In this document: in pieces, positions 35,693 through 42,604 of the stretch | Numbering within the stretch: the first letter of the stretch is position 1 | Layout: every line of letters begins with the position of its first letter | Source of the DNA: Lachnospiraceae bacterium UBA4364 | Lineage (GTDB): Bacteria; Bacillota; Clostridia; Lachnospirales; Lachnospiraceae | Assembly: GCA_002393955.1 (NCBI GenBank) | Contig: DGSK01000012.1 | Location: 1-44,099 of the forward strand | DNA length: 44,099 bases | Reading direction: 5' to 3' | Notes under the pieces: model-generated | What the model saw: only the letters and a program-made list of their open reading frames with translations | Told to the model about the DNA's origin: nothing | Databases searched by the model: none | Translations under genes and position numbers: made by a program

Positions 35693-35896
35693 CTAATCCG
35701 TAACAATCAGTACCGTTGCAGGGCCATTGACGGAGTACTTCACATCCTGATACGGCTCTGCATATATCGTGCTTACCGCTTCTCTGGTTTCAAGTTCTTC
35801 CACCAGGGACGCTGTCGGCACATTTGCTAAATACTGTCTCACATCCAAAGGTGTTTTTTCCTTTTGCCACTGGAATTTCTTTTTATCCAAACTCAT
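35693..35896 (-). CDS. BC1881-like small protein, phage-associated family
   Basis: 67 aa starting MSLDKKKF. The region VPTASLVEELETREAVSTIYAEPYQD and the ending GPATVLIVTD match the BC1881 family of small proteins found in Firmicute prophages, whose function is unknown. The ATG at 35896 has GGGAG at 8 nt. A GTG at 35911 in frame is less likely. A complete intrinsic terminator (35912-35936) ends only about 16 nt before the start codon, so no promoter fits between and expression would need read-through. Confidence 0.65.
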   Translation of the reverse strand: MSLDKKKFQWQKEKTPLDVRQYLANVPTASLVEELETREAVSTIYAEPYQDVKYSVNGPATVLIVTD

Positions 35897-35911
35897 TATC
35901 TCTTCTCCCAC

Positions 35912-35936
35912 TAAAAAAGCACCGGGAAGCCGATGC
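35912..35936 (-). terminator. Intrinsic terminator directly upstream of the BC1881-like gene
   Basis: On the minus strand GCATCGG-CTTC-CCGGTGC (7-bp stem, one G-U) is followed by TTTTTT. It ends the 36169-35969 transcript. Its T-run lies about 16 nt before the next start codon. Confidence 0.75.
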
Positions 35937-35968
35937 CTTTGTATAATTGCTTATTGTGAAATGGCATT

Positions 35969-36169
35969 TTATATGTTGTATGGGATCTTTTTTTTGAAAG
36001 TTTTTTCATAAACATATTTTACAAGCCAGTTCGATTCCTCCGCTGTAAGTACGCTATACGGACTCGGCGTATGATCATCAACCAAAAAAGGATTTCCGGT
36101 ATCTCTATCTGGCGGATTTAACGGATCAAAGCCTAATTTTTTAGTTATCTGTTCTATCGTAACACTCAT
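35969..36169 (-). CDS. Hypothetical small protein, 66 aa
   Basis: I do not recognise the family. The product is hydrophilic with a Pro/Asp-rich N-terminal half (LGFDPLNPPDRDTGNPFLVDD) and an aromatic, basic C-terminus (WLVKYVYEKTFKKKIPYNI). GGAGG lies 7 nt before the ATG at 36169, and the ATGA overlap with the end of the upstream frame (36166) shows translational coupling to a gene that now looks truncated. A terminator follows at 35912-35936. Its neighbours are phage-like and toxin-antitoxin genes. Confidence 0.6.
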   Translation of the reverse strand: MSVTIEQITKKLGFDPLNPPDRDTGNPFLVDDHTPSPYSVLTAEESNWLVKYVYEKTFKKKIPYNI

Positions 36170-36327
36170 GAGAATACCTCCAATATCACACCAGCATCTT
36201 TTAAGATTTTTATGTGACTATTTCTTTTTTCTATATCGTAATAATCATCCTGCATATTATTTAGAACTATATCCGCATACTCTAAATTTGCATCTTCGTT
36301 CACCTTATATTTTATTATATCACCATG
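36166..36327 (-). pseudogene. 3' remnant of an unknown gene coupled to the 66-aa gene
   Basis: A 53-codon open stretch (HGDIIKYKVNEDANLEYAD... to ILKDAGVILEVFS) ends in TGA overlapping the ATG of the next gene (ATGA). No start codon with a ribosome site is present in frame. Upstream the frame runs straight into a 13-bp perfect hairpin (36327-36358). The tight coupling implies that a full-length gene once stood here and that its 5' part was lost. A short product starting at an internal ATG (29 aa) cannot be excluded. Family unknown. Confidence 0.45.
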
Positions 36328-36358
36328 GGGCTGTCGCAATAGATGTTGCGACAGCCCC
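36327..36358. repeat. Perfect 13-bp inverted repeat at the remnant junction
   Basis: GGGGCTGTCGCAA and TTGCGACAGCCCC flank a 6-nt loop. Neither strand has a T-tract after the stem, so it is a poor intrinsic terminator as it stands, although it looks like the stem of one. It lies exactly between hicB and the truncated frame and may mark an old insertion or deletion junction. Confidence 0.7.
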
Positions 36359-36385
36359 TATCCCTTTTGCTGTATGCAGTTTTGC

Positions 36386-36793
36386 TTATGCCAAATTCAT
36401 CTTTTCCATAAGTGCTTCCTGAAGGACTCTTGAAAGATTGATATGTTCTTCCTGTGCCCTCTGATCAAGCCATGCCGGAATGCTTACATTCTTTCTGACG
36501 GCCTTGCTGTTCATTTTCTTTTTGTATGCCTCGATGTCTATATCAACCATGGTCACTATGCTTTCGCCGGAATCCGTAAATGTCCCCTTGGATATATCCA
36601 GATCAGCACTTGCCTTGGGATATTCGCTTTCATCCTTGTCGTAAAGTGTGCAGCCGATATAGTCTCTAGCCATCCTTATTGCATCAGCCATTCCATATCC
36701 TTCGGTCATTCCGTTAATGTCAGGAATTTCAATCAGATATGTGTCTTTTTCGTCGCCTGTTCGTGTAATAATTGCCGGATATACTGCTACCAT
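36386..36793 (-). CDS. hicB: HicB-family antitoxin
   Basis: Antitoxin of 135 aa. The N-terminal half is the HicB_lk partial RNase H fold (AVYPAIITRTGDEKDTYLIEIPDINGMTEGYG...ARDYIG). The C-terminal half carries a ribbon-helix-helix-like DNA-binding segment (NVSIPAWLDQRAQEEHINLSRVLQEAL). It lies 23 bp downstream of hicA with its own AGGAGG 6 nt before the ATG, the usual hicA-hicB order. It should bind HicA and repress the promoter at 37013-37041. Confidence 0.92.
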   Translation of the reverse strand: MVAVYPAIITRTGDEKDTYLIEIPDINGMTEGYGMADAIRMARDYIGCTLYDKDESEYPKASADLDISKGTFTDSGESIVTMVDIDIEAYKKKMNSKAVRKNVSIPAWLDQRAQEEHINLSRVLQEALMEKMNLA

Positions 36794-36811
36794 AATCTAC
36801 CTCCTTTGTGA

Positions 36812-36829
36812 GGGGCTCATTTGAGCCCC
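36812..36829. repeat. 8-bp hairpin across the hicA stop codon
   Basis: GGGGCTCA-TT-TGAGCCCC overlaps the hicA TGA and lies just before the hicB ribosome site (AGGAGG at about 36799-36804). No T-tract follows, so a role in mRNA processing or in adjusting the HicA:HicB ratio is more likely than termination. Confidence 0.6.
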
Positions 36830-36990
36830 CACTTTCTTAATATTCCTTTTGCCAGCTTTTCATTTATCTCTCGGTGTCTTGGGATTTTTTCCTGGTCTGC
36901 GCCTCTTTTGTATATATCGTGGTCACCTCCGTGTCTTTCAAACTCGAATCCCGCTTCTTCCAGCTTCTTGATCAGGTCTCTCTGCTTCAT
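36817..36990 (-). CDS. hicA: HicA-family mRNA interferase toxin
   Basis: 57 aa beginning MKQRDLIKKLEEAGFEFERH and continuing GGDHDIYKRG, IPRHREINEKLAKGILRKWGLK. This is the compact dsRBD-like HicA fold. The His in GGDHD corresponds to the conserved catalytic His. HicA cleaves mRNA and is neutralised by HicB. Normal length for the family, so likely intact. The ATG at 36990 follows GGAGG at 7 nt. A strong promoter lies just upstream. Confidence 0.9.
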   Translation of the reverse strand: MKQRDLIKKLEEAGFEFERHGGDHDIYKRGADQEKIPRHREINEKLAKGILRKWGLK

Positions 36991-37012
36991 TGCATTTCCT
37001 CCTTACAAGTAT

Positions 37013-37041
37013 ATATTACACAATTTTTGTGTAAATGTCAA
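37013..37041 (-). promoter_or_regulatory. hicAB: hicAB promoter with embedded palindromic operator
   Basis: On the minus strand TTGACA (37041-37036), 17-nt spacer, TAATAT (37018-37013). Within it a palindrome TTACACAA-AAA-TTGTGTAA (37034-37016) has perfect 8-bp arms covering the spacer and -10. A further TGTGTAA half-site lies upstream near 37065-37059. This is a good autoregulatory operator for the HicB ribbon-helix-helix domain, which is inferred. Confidence 0.8.
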
Positions 37042-37089
37042 CACTTTTTGAGTATTTTTTACACATTTTCACTAACCGTTATTCAGTTG

Positions 37090-37203
37090 TCAATGTACTC
37101 TCTGTATATGCTTACAGATAATTCTTCCCCATATAAAGTGTCCAGCAATCATTCCAAGCAGTACTCCGAACAGTATCGCCAATAGCCTGATCCGTTTATT
37201 CAT
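37090..37203 (-). CDS. 37-aa single-TM peptide
   Basis: Begins MNKRIRLLAILFGVLLGMIA, then a short basic tail (GRIICKHIQRVH). One TM helix (about 6-26) with basic residues on both sides. GGAGG lies 7 nt before the ATG at 37203. It is third in a tight set: XRE regulator, 27-aa ORF, this peptide. Small membrane peptides of this design are known as type I toxins, phage lysis/holin-like peptides or membrane regulators. Nothing in the sequence decides between these. It ends about 50 nt before the hicAB promoter. Confidence 0.6.
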   Translation of the reverse strand: MNKRIRLLAILFGVLLGMIAGHFIWGRIICKHIQRVH

Positions 37204-37225
37204 TTCTCTGCCTCCGCATATTGTC

Positions 37226-37309
37226 TCAGAACCAATAGTTCCTGAAGGTCATCTGCCTGTAGTAAAGACCTTTCTCACGGCAGGCAAGCATTCTTTTCCT
37301 TGTATCCAT
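37226..37309 (-). CDS. 27-aa basic microprotein
   Basis: A 28-codon frame including stop. The product starts MDTRKRMLACREKG and ends YYRQMTFRNYWF. It is rich in Arg and aromatics with no TM helix. AAGGAG overlaps the XRE stop codon (TTATTAAGGAG) and lies 6 nt before the ATG, so translation is coupled to the regulator. I know no family. The excellent ribosome site and the operon position are the reasons to believe it is real. Confidence 0.5.
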   Translation of the reverse strand: MDTRKRMLACREKGLYYRQMTFRNYWF

Positions 37310-37319
37310 GTCTTTCTCC

Positions 37320-37532
37320 TTAATAAATACGGTCTGATGTGATATCTTCCACCCGTACTACAAGGGCTTCCGCTATCTTTTCTGCATTTTCGAACTTGCA
37401 GATCCTTCCGTTAGATACTGTCACTACCGTTGTAAGTGACAGCTCCGTTCTTTCCAGCAGATCTTTCTGGCGTAATCCCGCCTGTTTCAGTGCGCTGTAG
37501 ATTTTCACGTTGTCCAGAATCACCTTTCTCAT
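37320..37532 (-). CDS. XRE-family helix-turn-helix regulator
   Basis: 70-aa Cro/C1-type DNA-binding protein: KIYSALKQAGLRQKDLLERTELSLTTVVTVSNGRICKFENAEKIAEALVV contains the five-helix HTH_3 fold, with recognition around LSLTTVVTVSNG. Short, with no ligand domain, as in phage repressors and TA antitoxins. GGAGG is only 4 nt before the ATG at 37532. A strong intrinsic terminator ends 19 nt upstream of the ATG (37551-37595), so the gene is expressed only by read-through or has no independent promoter. Confidence 0.85.
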   Translation of the reverse strand: MRKVILDNVKIYSALKQAGLRQKDLLERTELSLTTVVTVSNGRICKFENAEKIAEALVVRVEDITSDRIY

Positions 37533-37550
37533 ATTTCCTCCTTACTGCAT

Positions 37551-37595
37551 AAAAAAAGAGATGCACGCAGAGCTTTTAACTCTATGTACATCTCT
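37551..37595 (-). terminator. Strong intrinsic terminator/attenuator in front of the XRE operon
   Basis: On the minus strand AGAGATGTACATAGAG pairs with CTCTGCGTGCATCTCT around a 7-nt loop (16-bp stem with two G-U pairs and one A-C mismatch), followed by seven Ts. It terminates any transcript from the 37689-38933 gene or from a promoter within about 37596-37688. A possible -10 (TAAAAT near 37644) lies in that interval. Confidence 0.85.
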
Positions 37596-37688
37596 ATTGG
37601 TTTACATTTTTCGAGACGCTACTCAATGCGTAGGAAATAATATTTTATGATTATTTACATATCCTGCTTAACATTTGGGGATTTTTGC

Positions 37689-38933
37689 TTATTCATTATT
37701 CAGCATATATACATCATCCGGCGTGATTCTGCACTCCGGGGTAAAAATTATCCAGTCTGTTATGGAAGAAAACGGATAAGCGGCTATATCACCTTCCTTG
37801 ATACCCGAAACATAATATGGCTCCTGTGTCAGCTCGGCTACAACCATATCGTCGCTTAAATCCTTCAATTCAAACCATATATGTTCCTTCTCGGGAAGGT
37901 CGCTCCCCCGGTATTCTTCGTCAACAGGCAGGCCTATCTTTACGATGATCGTACACTCCATACTTCCAAAAGCTTTTTTTATGTATGGAAGCCTTTCGAT
38001 AGCAAGCCTGCTCATGCGTTCCGTCTCTTCGTTTGAAAACATGTACATGGGGTTCTGTTTCAAGTAAGGATCAAAATTGCTTATTGGTGTGTACCATCCG
38101 GTATTTTCAGCTTCCTCACTCTCATAAAGCATCAGCACATAGGTATCTTCCCCGTGAACCTCATCCTCCCTGTCCGCTTCCGTACCCAGCTTTGCATCCG
38201 GATAATGTTTAAGGGCTTCCTTCCAATCAACTGCTGTGCATACCAGATATTCGTCCCCGGCCTGGGCCAGGAAAACTCCCTCTCCCGGCTGGATTGGTTC
38301 TTCACTTTCAAGCATCCTGCAGGCAAAAGTTTCTATCATTTTATAATGGTCATTGCATTTATCCTTATCCGAGCATAAGATCTCAAGCTCATACAGACCG
38401 CATCTCTTAAGTCCGTGAGTGTGAAGCCACACTTCACCGTCTTCATCAGAAACTGCCTGTACTGTAAAAAGGTATCTGGGTGCCGGCATGATACTTGAAT
38501 TCGCTGCCAGTGCAACCCATTTACCCGATAACAATTTTTCAGAAGGACAGTCCATAACCGCCAGGATTCCCGGGAACGGAAACATCTCATTAATAAAGCG
38601 AAGCTGGTCGTAGAAACATACCCTGCTGTCTCCCTCATAATCCATGCACACGCTAAGACCTGTTTTGGTCCCATCGATCCGTTCTATCTCCTCTTTAGTG
38701 AATGCATGTTGCGGACGCACAAATTCCGGAATTTCAACATCAGCAGGATTGATCTCAGCCTGATAAGGCTTACCGTCTACCTCAAAATCAGCCACCAGAC
38801 CACGTTCCTCATCCACCTGAAGGCTTTTAAGATGAACATGGGCATTTTTTTTCAGATTTTCGATAAATACCGACGGATCCTTAATATCCTCTTCATTCGC
38901 CGGAATAATGATCATATATGACGGTTCCTGCAT
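37689..38933 (-). CDS. DUF4026-type protein with C-terminal DUF2314-like segment
   Basis: Soluble acidic protein, 414 aa, with no signal or TM helix. The N-terminal ~330 residues resemble DUF4026 (MIIIPANEEDIKDPS..., QPHAF-like region RPQHAFTKEEIERIDG, PGILAVMDCPSEKLLSGKWV). The end (about 345-410: IIVKIGLPVDE...EHIWFELKDL...GIKEGDIAAYPFSSITDWIIF) resembles DUF2314. Neither has an established activity. Such proteins often sit in accessory regions and have been discussed as immunity-like, but nothing here proves that. GGGGGAAAGT precedes the ATG. Confidence 0.7.
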   Translation of the reverse strand: MQEPSYMIIIPANEEDIKDPSVFIENLKKNAHVHLKSLQVDEERGLVADFEVDGKPYQAEINPADVEIPEFVRPQHAFTKEEIERIDGTKTGLSVCMDYEGDSRVCFYDQLRFINEMFPFPGILAVMDCPSEKLLSGKWVALAANSSIMPAPRYLFTVQAVSDEDGEVWLHTHGLKRCGLYELEILCSDKDKCNDHYKMIETFACRMLESEEPIQPGEGVFLAQAGDEYLVCTAVDWKEALKHYPDAKLGTEADREDEVHGEDTYVLMLYESEEAENTGWYTPISNFDPYLKQNPMYMFSNEETERMSRLAIERLPYIKKAFGSMECTIIVKIGLPVDEEYRGSDLPEKEHIWFELKDLSDDMVVAELTQEPYYVSGIKEGDIAAYPFSSITDWIIFTPECRITPDDVYMLNNE

Positions 38934-39101
38934 ACTTTCCCCCTACTCGTTTGATTTACTGTATACCTGATGTGACAATTTGAATATGTAACCGTTCATA
39001 GTCATATGAATTACGAACAGCTATCCGAATTCTATCATAATCAGTATTTTATGCCAACTCGCTCAACTCCGGGGGCAAACAAAAATATCCGGACTGCTGT
39101 G

Positions 39102-40001
39102 CTATTTCCCCAGATAATCCAGGATATGTTTTACATTTGCAATTCCATCCTTATAGCCAAGCCAGTACAGATTTCCAAGCTTTTCCATATCTCCCTCCAG
39201 ACGGGAAACAGTTACTTTCTTTGAGGGGGCGATCTGTAAGAGCCTGCCCTCCATATGCAAACGGTCAATCTCATCGCATTGATGGTTATAAGCCCTGTTG
39301 CTAATGGCAAGCTTTTTGGCAAACTCTTTTCTTGAGCCATAAAAGCGAAATGCTGCCTTCGATATTTTATCAGACTTACGAAAAGCAAGTTCCCTGGTAC
39401 GAAGCACGATTATCTTTTCAAAGCCGTTCTGCATTGCCCATCTGTAGGGTATCTTACATGCACAGCCGCCGTCCAGATAAGGTACACCCTCTATCCATAC
39501 CATAGGCGAGATATAAGGCATGGATGCCGAAGCCCTTACACCTTCAATTACATGTCTGCTTCGTCCCTTCTCAAAGCAGGTTGCCTTTCCTGTATTGCAG
39601 TTGGTTGCTACTGCTATAAATCTCTGCTTACGGTCATCAAACCGCTCTCTGTCAAAAGGTTCCAATACCCCCCTGTCTTCTGTCAGGAAACCGATATCCA
39701 GTATGCTGTGGCTTTTGGCCAATGCCTTTGCTCCGATATAACGGCTGTCATGACGGAATCCAAGATTTATCCTTGCTGACCTGCCTATCTGTCCGGACAC
39801 ATAATTCATTCCGGAGAGAGCCCCGGCCGATACTCCGATCACGCAGGACATATTGATATCTTTTTCCATAAGTACATCCAGGAAGCCCTGAGTATACAGC
39901 CCTCTAAATGCTCCTCCCTCCAAAACAAGACACCCCTCCGTAATATGGTCAGATGCCTCCCCTTTCGGGATTTTATCCAAGTGCGAATAAACCTTAGCCA
40001 T
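39102..40001 (-). CDS. Patatin-like phospholipase (YjjU type)
   Basis: Cytoplasmic or membrane-associated lipid acyl hydrolase, 299 aa. Catalytic features of the patatin fold are complete: oxyanion loop GGAFRGLYTQG (about 31-41), nucleophile elbow GVSAG (Ser near 59) and the catalytic Asp in DGG (about 177-179). The C-terminal region (about 230-299) is a YjjU/DUF6363-like extension. AGGAG is 8 nt before the ATG. It lies 87 bp downstream of the TetR gene in the same direction and is probably co-regulated. Substrate unknown. Confidence 0.9.
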   Translation of the reverse strand: MAKVYSHLDKIPKGEASDHITEGCLVLEGGAFRGLYTQGFLDVLMEKDINMSCVIGVSAGALSGMNYVSGQIGRSARINLGFRHDSRYIGAKALAKSHSILDIGFLTEDRGVLEPFDRERFDDRKQRFIAVATNCNTGKATCFEKGRSRHVIEGVRASASMPYISPMVWIEGVPYLDGGCACKIPYRWAMQNGFEKIIVLRTRELAFRKSDKISKAAFRFYGSRKEFAKKLAISNRAYNHQCDEIDRLHMEGRLLQIAPSKKVTVSRLEGDMEKLGNLYWLGYKDGIANVKHILDYLGK

Positions 40002-40088
40002 TTTAAATTCTCCTGATATTAATTATTCATTTTAAGTATTGCTTTTTTGGTGCTTTGTTTTTTTAGATGCTTTTTTAATTAGAGCGCT

Positions 40089-40673
40089 TTATACCAGTTT
40101 CTTTAATATACCGTCAAAAATGTCAACACAGATGCCGGCCATATATTCCTCATCCTCATGCATGCCATCTCTAAACCAGCTTATAAGGATCTGAAAAAAT
40201 GCCGCCTCTGCCGCAAGCTGCATATACTTTCTCTCCGTATCTTTTGTTGGATACAGGAGCTCCGCTATTGATTTTCCGGAAAACAGATCCCGTTGCTGTA
40301 TGCCGGCCTGGTCAAGCAGCACAATAATATCCTTGTTCTCACGGACAATCCTGAACACATCCGCAAACCATTGCTTTGGTGCCTCATGCAGCTCAGGTCT
40401 CTCCGTCAGCTCTGAAATGCTTTCTATCAGCTTTCTTCCCAGCTCATTTAAAATATCTTCCTTATCCGTGTAGTTGCGGTAAAATGCAGTTCTCGATACA
40501 CCGGCCCGGCGCACTATCTCACTGACAGTGATCTTCTCATAGGGCTTATCTGCCATAAGATGTATCAGTGCAAGCTGCAGGCATTCCCTGGTCAGCTGGT
40601 TTGACTCCTTATTGTTCATTCGCAGCACTTCTTTTTTCTGCAGTTCTGTCAAAGTTTTATTTTCGGATTGCAT
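40089..40673 (-). CDS. TetR/AcrR-family transcriptional regulator
   Basis: Repressor with an N-terminal HTH (LALIHLMADKPYEKITVSEIVRRAGVSRTAFYRNYTDKEDIL), the classic TetR pattern, and a C-terminal ligand/dimer domain. The start is uncertain: the frame is open to a TTG at 40739. I choose the ATG at 40673 because GGTGG lies 5 nt upstream. An ATG at 40619 would start just before the HTH. A perfect 30-bp palindrome at 40777-40806, between this gene and the divergent membrane gene, is the obvious operator. Ligand unknown. Confidence 0.85.
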   Translation of the reverse strand: MQSENKTLTELQKKEVLRMNNKESNQLTRECLQLALIHLMADKPYEKITVSEIVRRAGVSRTAFYRNYTDKEDILNELGRKLIESISELTERPELHEAPKQWFADVFRIVRENKDIIVLLDQAGIQQRDLFSGKSIAELLYPTKDTERKYMQLAAEAAFFQILISWFRDGMHEDEEYMAGICVDIFDGILKKLV

Positions 40674-40776
40674 AGTATCCACCATCTTACGCGCTACAAA
40701 ATCCACGTTTTTGTAACGCCCTCTCAATTTCGGTAACAACTGTCAGTTCCGTAGCCTGTGACGTTGTGTTTCACAT

Positions 40777-40806
40777 GTCTTGATGTTACACTTGTAACAT
40801 CAAGAC
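40777..40806. promoter_or_regulatory. Perfect 30-bp palindromic operator in the divergent TetR/CmpB-like promoter
   Basis: GTCTTGATGTTACA and TGTAACATCAAGAC are exact 14-bp arms around CT. A further half-site ATAACATCAA follows at 40811-40820 and overlaps a possible plus-strand -10 (TATAAC). A -35-like TTACAC lies inside the palindrome with an 18-nt spacer. Binding here should repress both divergent genes. Confidence 0.85.
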
Positions 40807-40838
40807 GAGTATAACATCAAACAAGGTGCGTGGCAAGT

Positions 40839-41423
40839 ATGGAATATGATATTTTTAAACTGATGTTCATATCGGTGATCATCTCTTTTTTAGGATATGC
40901 TACTGAAAACATCTGGCTTCTTTTTACGAAGGGATACATGGATAACCGGAATACAGTACTGCCCTTCCTTTCGGGCTATGGACTGTCCGTAGTCGGTTTT
41001 TATCTGCTGGTAGGAACACCTTCTGAAACACATTTTGACGTGATATATTATGTGCAGGCTGTCATTACCGTAGGAATCGGTGAAATCCTGCTGGGAACAT
41101 TTGTAGAAAAATATATAGGTGTCGTATACTGGAATTACAGCTGGATCCCGCTGCATCTGACAAAATACACATCCCTTCCTACCAGTCTGGGATTTGCAAT
41201 GATCACCATGCTTTTTATGAGGTACTGCTTTGATCCGATAATGGATACTCTCGCCCTTATCCCAAGGGACCTGCTCTGTCCTGCCTCAGTTTTTCTCTTT
41301 GTGCTGATCAATTTAGATACGCTGCATGGCTTTATGGAAATGCGCAAGAATCATAAACAGTATTCCTTGTGGAAGATTGAACTACCGCGCAGCATTGAAG
41401 ACTTTCCCGTGCTTTTCCACTAA
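40839..41423 (+). CDS. CmpB-like putative ABC-transporter type IV membrane protein
   Basis: The only clear plus-strand gene. 194 aa with about six TM helices. The early GYATENIWLLFTKGYMDNRNTVLPFLSGYGL and later WNYSWIPLHLTKYTSLPTSLGF match the PF06541 (ABC_trans_CmpB) pattern of ETxW, NRG-type and W-x-YS motifs. No ATPase gene is adjacent, so a transport role is not demonstrated. ATG 40839 is chosen over GTG 40830 because AAGGTG lies 10 nt upstream. Divergent from the TetR gene and probably under its control. The terminator stem at 41398-41430 spans the stop codon. Confidence 0.75.
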   Translation: MEYDIFKLMFISVIISFLGYATENIWLLFTKGYMDNRNTVLPFLSGYGLSVVGFYLLVGTPSETHFDVIYYVQAVITVGIGEILLGTFVEKYIGVVYWNYSWIPLHLTKYTSLPTSLGFAMITMLFMRYCFDPIMDTLALIPRDLLCPASVFLFVLINLDTLHGFMEMRKNHKQYSLWKIELPRSIEDFPVLFH

Positions 41424-41440
41424 GGGAAAGTCTTTTCTGA
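41398..41440 (+). terminator. Terminator overlapping the end of the CmpB-like gene
   Basis: AAGACTTTCCC (41398-41408) pairs with GGGAAAGTCTT (41424-41434), an 11-bp stem whose loop contains the TAA stop codon, followed by TTTCTGATATTTT. The last codons of the gene form the left arm. Confidence 0.8.
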
Positions 41441-41483
41441 TATTTTATTCTGAAATGTTTTTCTGAAGTATTATCCAATAATA

Positions 41484-41963
41484 TCACTCAGCTGCAATCT
41501 CCGCCACTTTGCAGCCGGCCGCTTTTATCAGGTCTGCAGGAGCAAGCTCTATCTGAAATCCCACCTTCCCTGCACTGACAAAAATCTTATCCAGGGCAGG
41601 TGCAGTTTCGTGGATAAAAGTCGGGAACTGCTTCTTCATTCCGATAGGAGAACAGCCGCCATGGACATAGCCAGTCAGAGGAAGCAGTTCCTTCTGCTTT
41701 ATCATGCTGACTGCCTTTTCTCCTGCTGCCTTCGCAGCCTTCTTAAGGTCCAGCTCAGCCTCAACAGGCACTACAAACACATAATATGCACCGGACTTTC
41801 CCTGGGTCACCAGGGTCTTAAATACCTTCTCTGCGGGTTCTCCTAAAATACCGGCAATCTGTGCACCGCTCATGGTCGCGTCCGGCTCGTAGGAATGGCT
41901 CTCATAGGGAATCTTCTTTCCGTCAAGAACCCTCATAACATTTGTCTTTTCTTCCTTCTTCAT
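41484..41963 (-). CDS. ybaK: Cys-tRNA(Pro)/Cys-tRNA(Cys) deacylase YbaK/EbsC
   Basis: Trans-editing factor that hydrolyses mischarged Cys-tRNA(Pro), 159 aa as usual. The conserved Lys is in TLVTQGKSG. VVPVEAELDLKKAAKAAG and the GG-x-SP-x-G motif (VHGGCSPIGMKK) define the YbaK fold. It lies 42 bp after the HD-domain gene and probably shares its transcript. The ribosome site is weak (GAGAG). Confidence 0.94.
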   Translation of the reverse strand: MKKEEKTNVMRVLDGKKIPYESHSYEPDATMSGAQIAGILGEPAEKVFKTLVTQGKSGAYYVFVVPVEAELDLKKAAKAAGEKAVSMIKQKELLPLTGYVHGGCSPIGMKKQFPTFIHETAPALDKIFVSAGKVGFQIELAPADLIKAAGCKVAEIAAE

Positions 41964-42005
41964 CTCTCTCAGCCTTTCTTCGTTATCCTGCTTTTTTCGG
42001 CTGCC

Positions 42006-42467
42006 TTACATGCCAAACTCTTCACAAAGCCTATCAAAGCGTGCCTGCTCTTTTTCCTTTACCGCCTTGGACAGATCATTCATGCAGTGGTGTATCACAT
42101 CCGCATCCTTTAAGGCCTCGTCCATGGGCGAGTCCGTTACCAGCTTGTCATCATGATGGTAAATTGCGGAACATATCATATCCGTCTCCGCCTCGTCCGT
42201 AAGTTTCAGCTCTTCAAGGATACTCCTTGCAAGCTCTGCTCCCTTGTGGGCATGATCATCATATGAGCCTGTCTTATAAGCATGAAGGTCATGCAGCATT
42301 GCAGCCATTGAGGCAATCTCGGGATCCAGCCCACGCTTTTTTGCAATCATGGTTGCCGCCAGCGACACACCGTAAAGATGTGCTATGGCGCTTGTCCTTT
42401 TGTCTGTGTCCTCAATTTTATCCAGCTCGGCATCCACATATTTACGAAGCTCTTTTAGTCTGCTCAT
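42006..42467 (-). CDS. HD-domain phosphohydrolase-like protein
   Basis: 153 aa. The metal site follows the HD pattern: HLYGV (first His near 30), MLHDLHAY (HD near 58-59), a later His pair IYHHDD and ADVIHH (Asp near 125). The architecture is the minimal HD fold seen in nucleotide phosphohydrolases and in proteins annotated as tRNA 2'-5' phosphodiesterase-like. Substrate cannot be assigned. No other domain is present. AGGAATAAT upstream gives only a moderate ribosome site. Confidence 0.8.
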   Translation of the reverse strand: MSRLKELRKYVDAELDKIEDTDKRTSAIAHLYGVSLAATMIAKKRGLDPEIASMAAMLHDLHAYKTGSYDDHAHKGAELARSILEELKLTDEAETDMICSAIYHHDDKLVTDSPMDEALKDADVIHHCMNDLSKAVKEKEQARFDRLCEEFGM

Positions 42468-42604
42468 GATTAATTATTCCTCCGATTGTTATCATACATC
42501 TTTTTACAGCTGTCCGGAATATTTTTTCCTGCATATTCTTCTCTTGCAAGCTGAAAGCAGAAATCAGTCCCCATATACACGCGAAGGCTAAAGTGACATT
42601 CCAA

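Noticed and set aside
40021..40080. Three T-runs between TetR and patatin genes, considered as phased bent DNA
   Set aside because: The runs are about 15 and 13 nt apart, not in phase with the helical repeat, and no stem precedes them to make a terminator.
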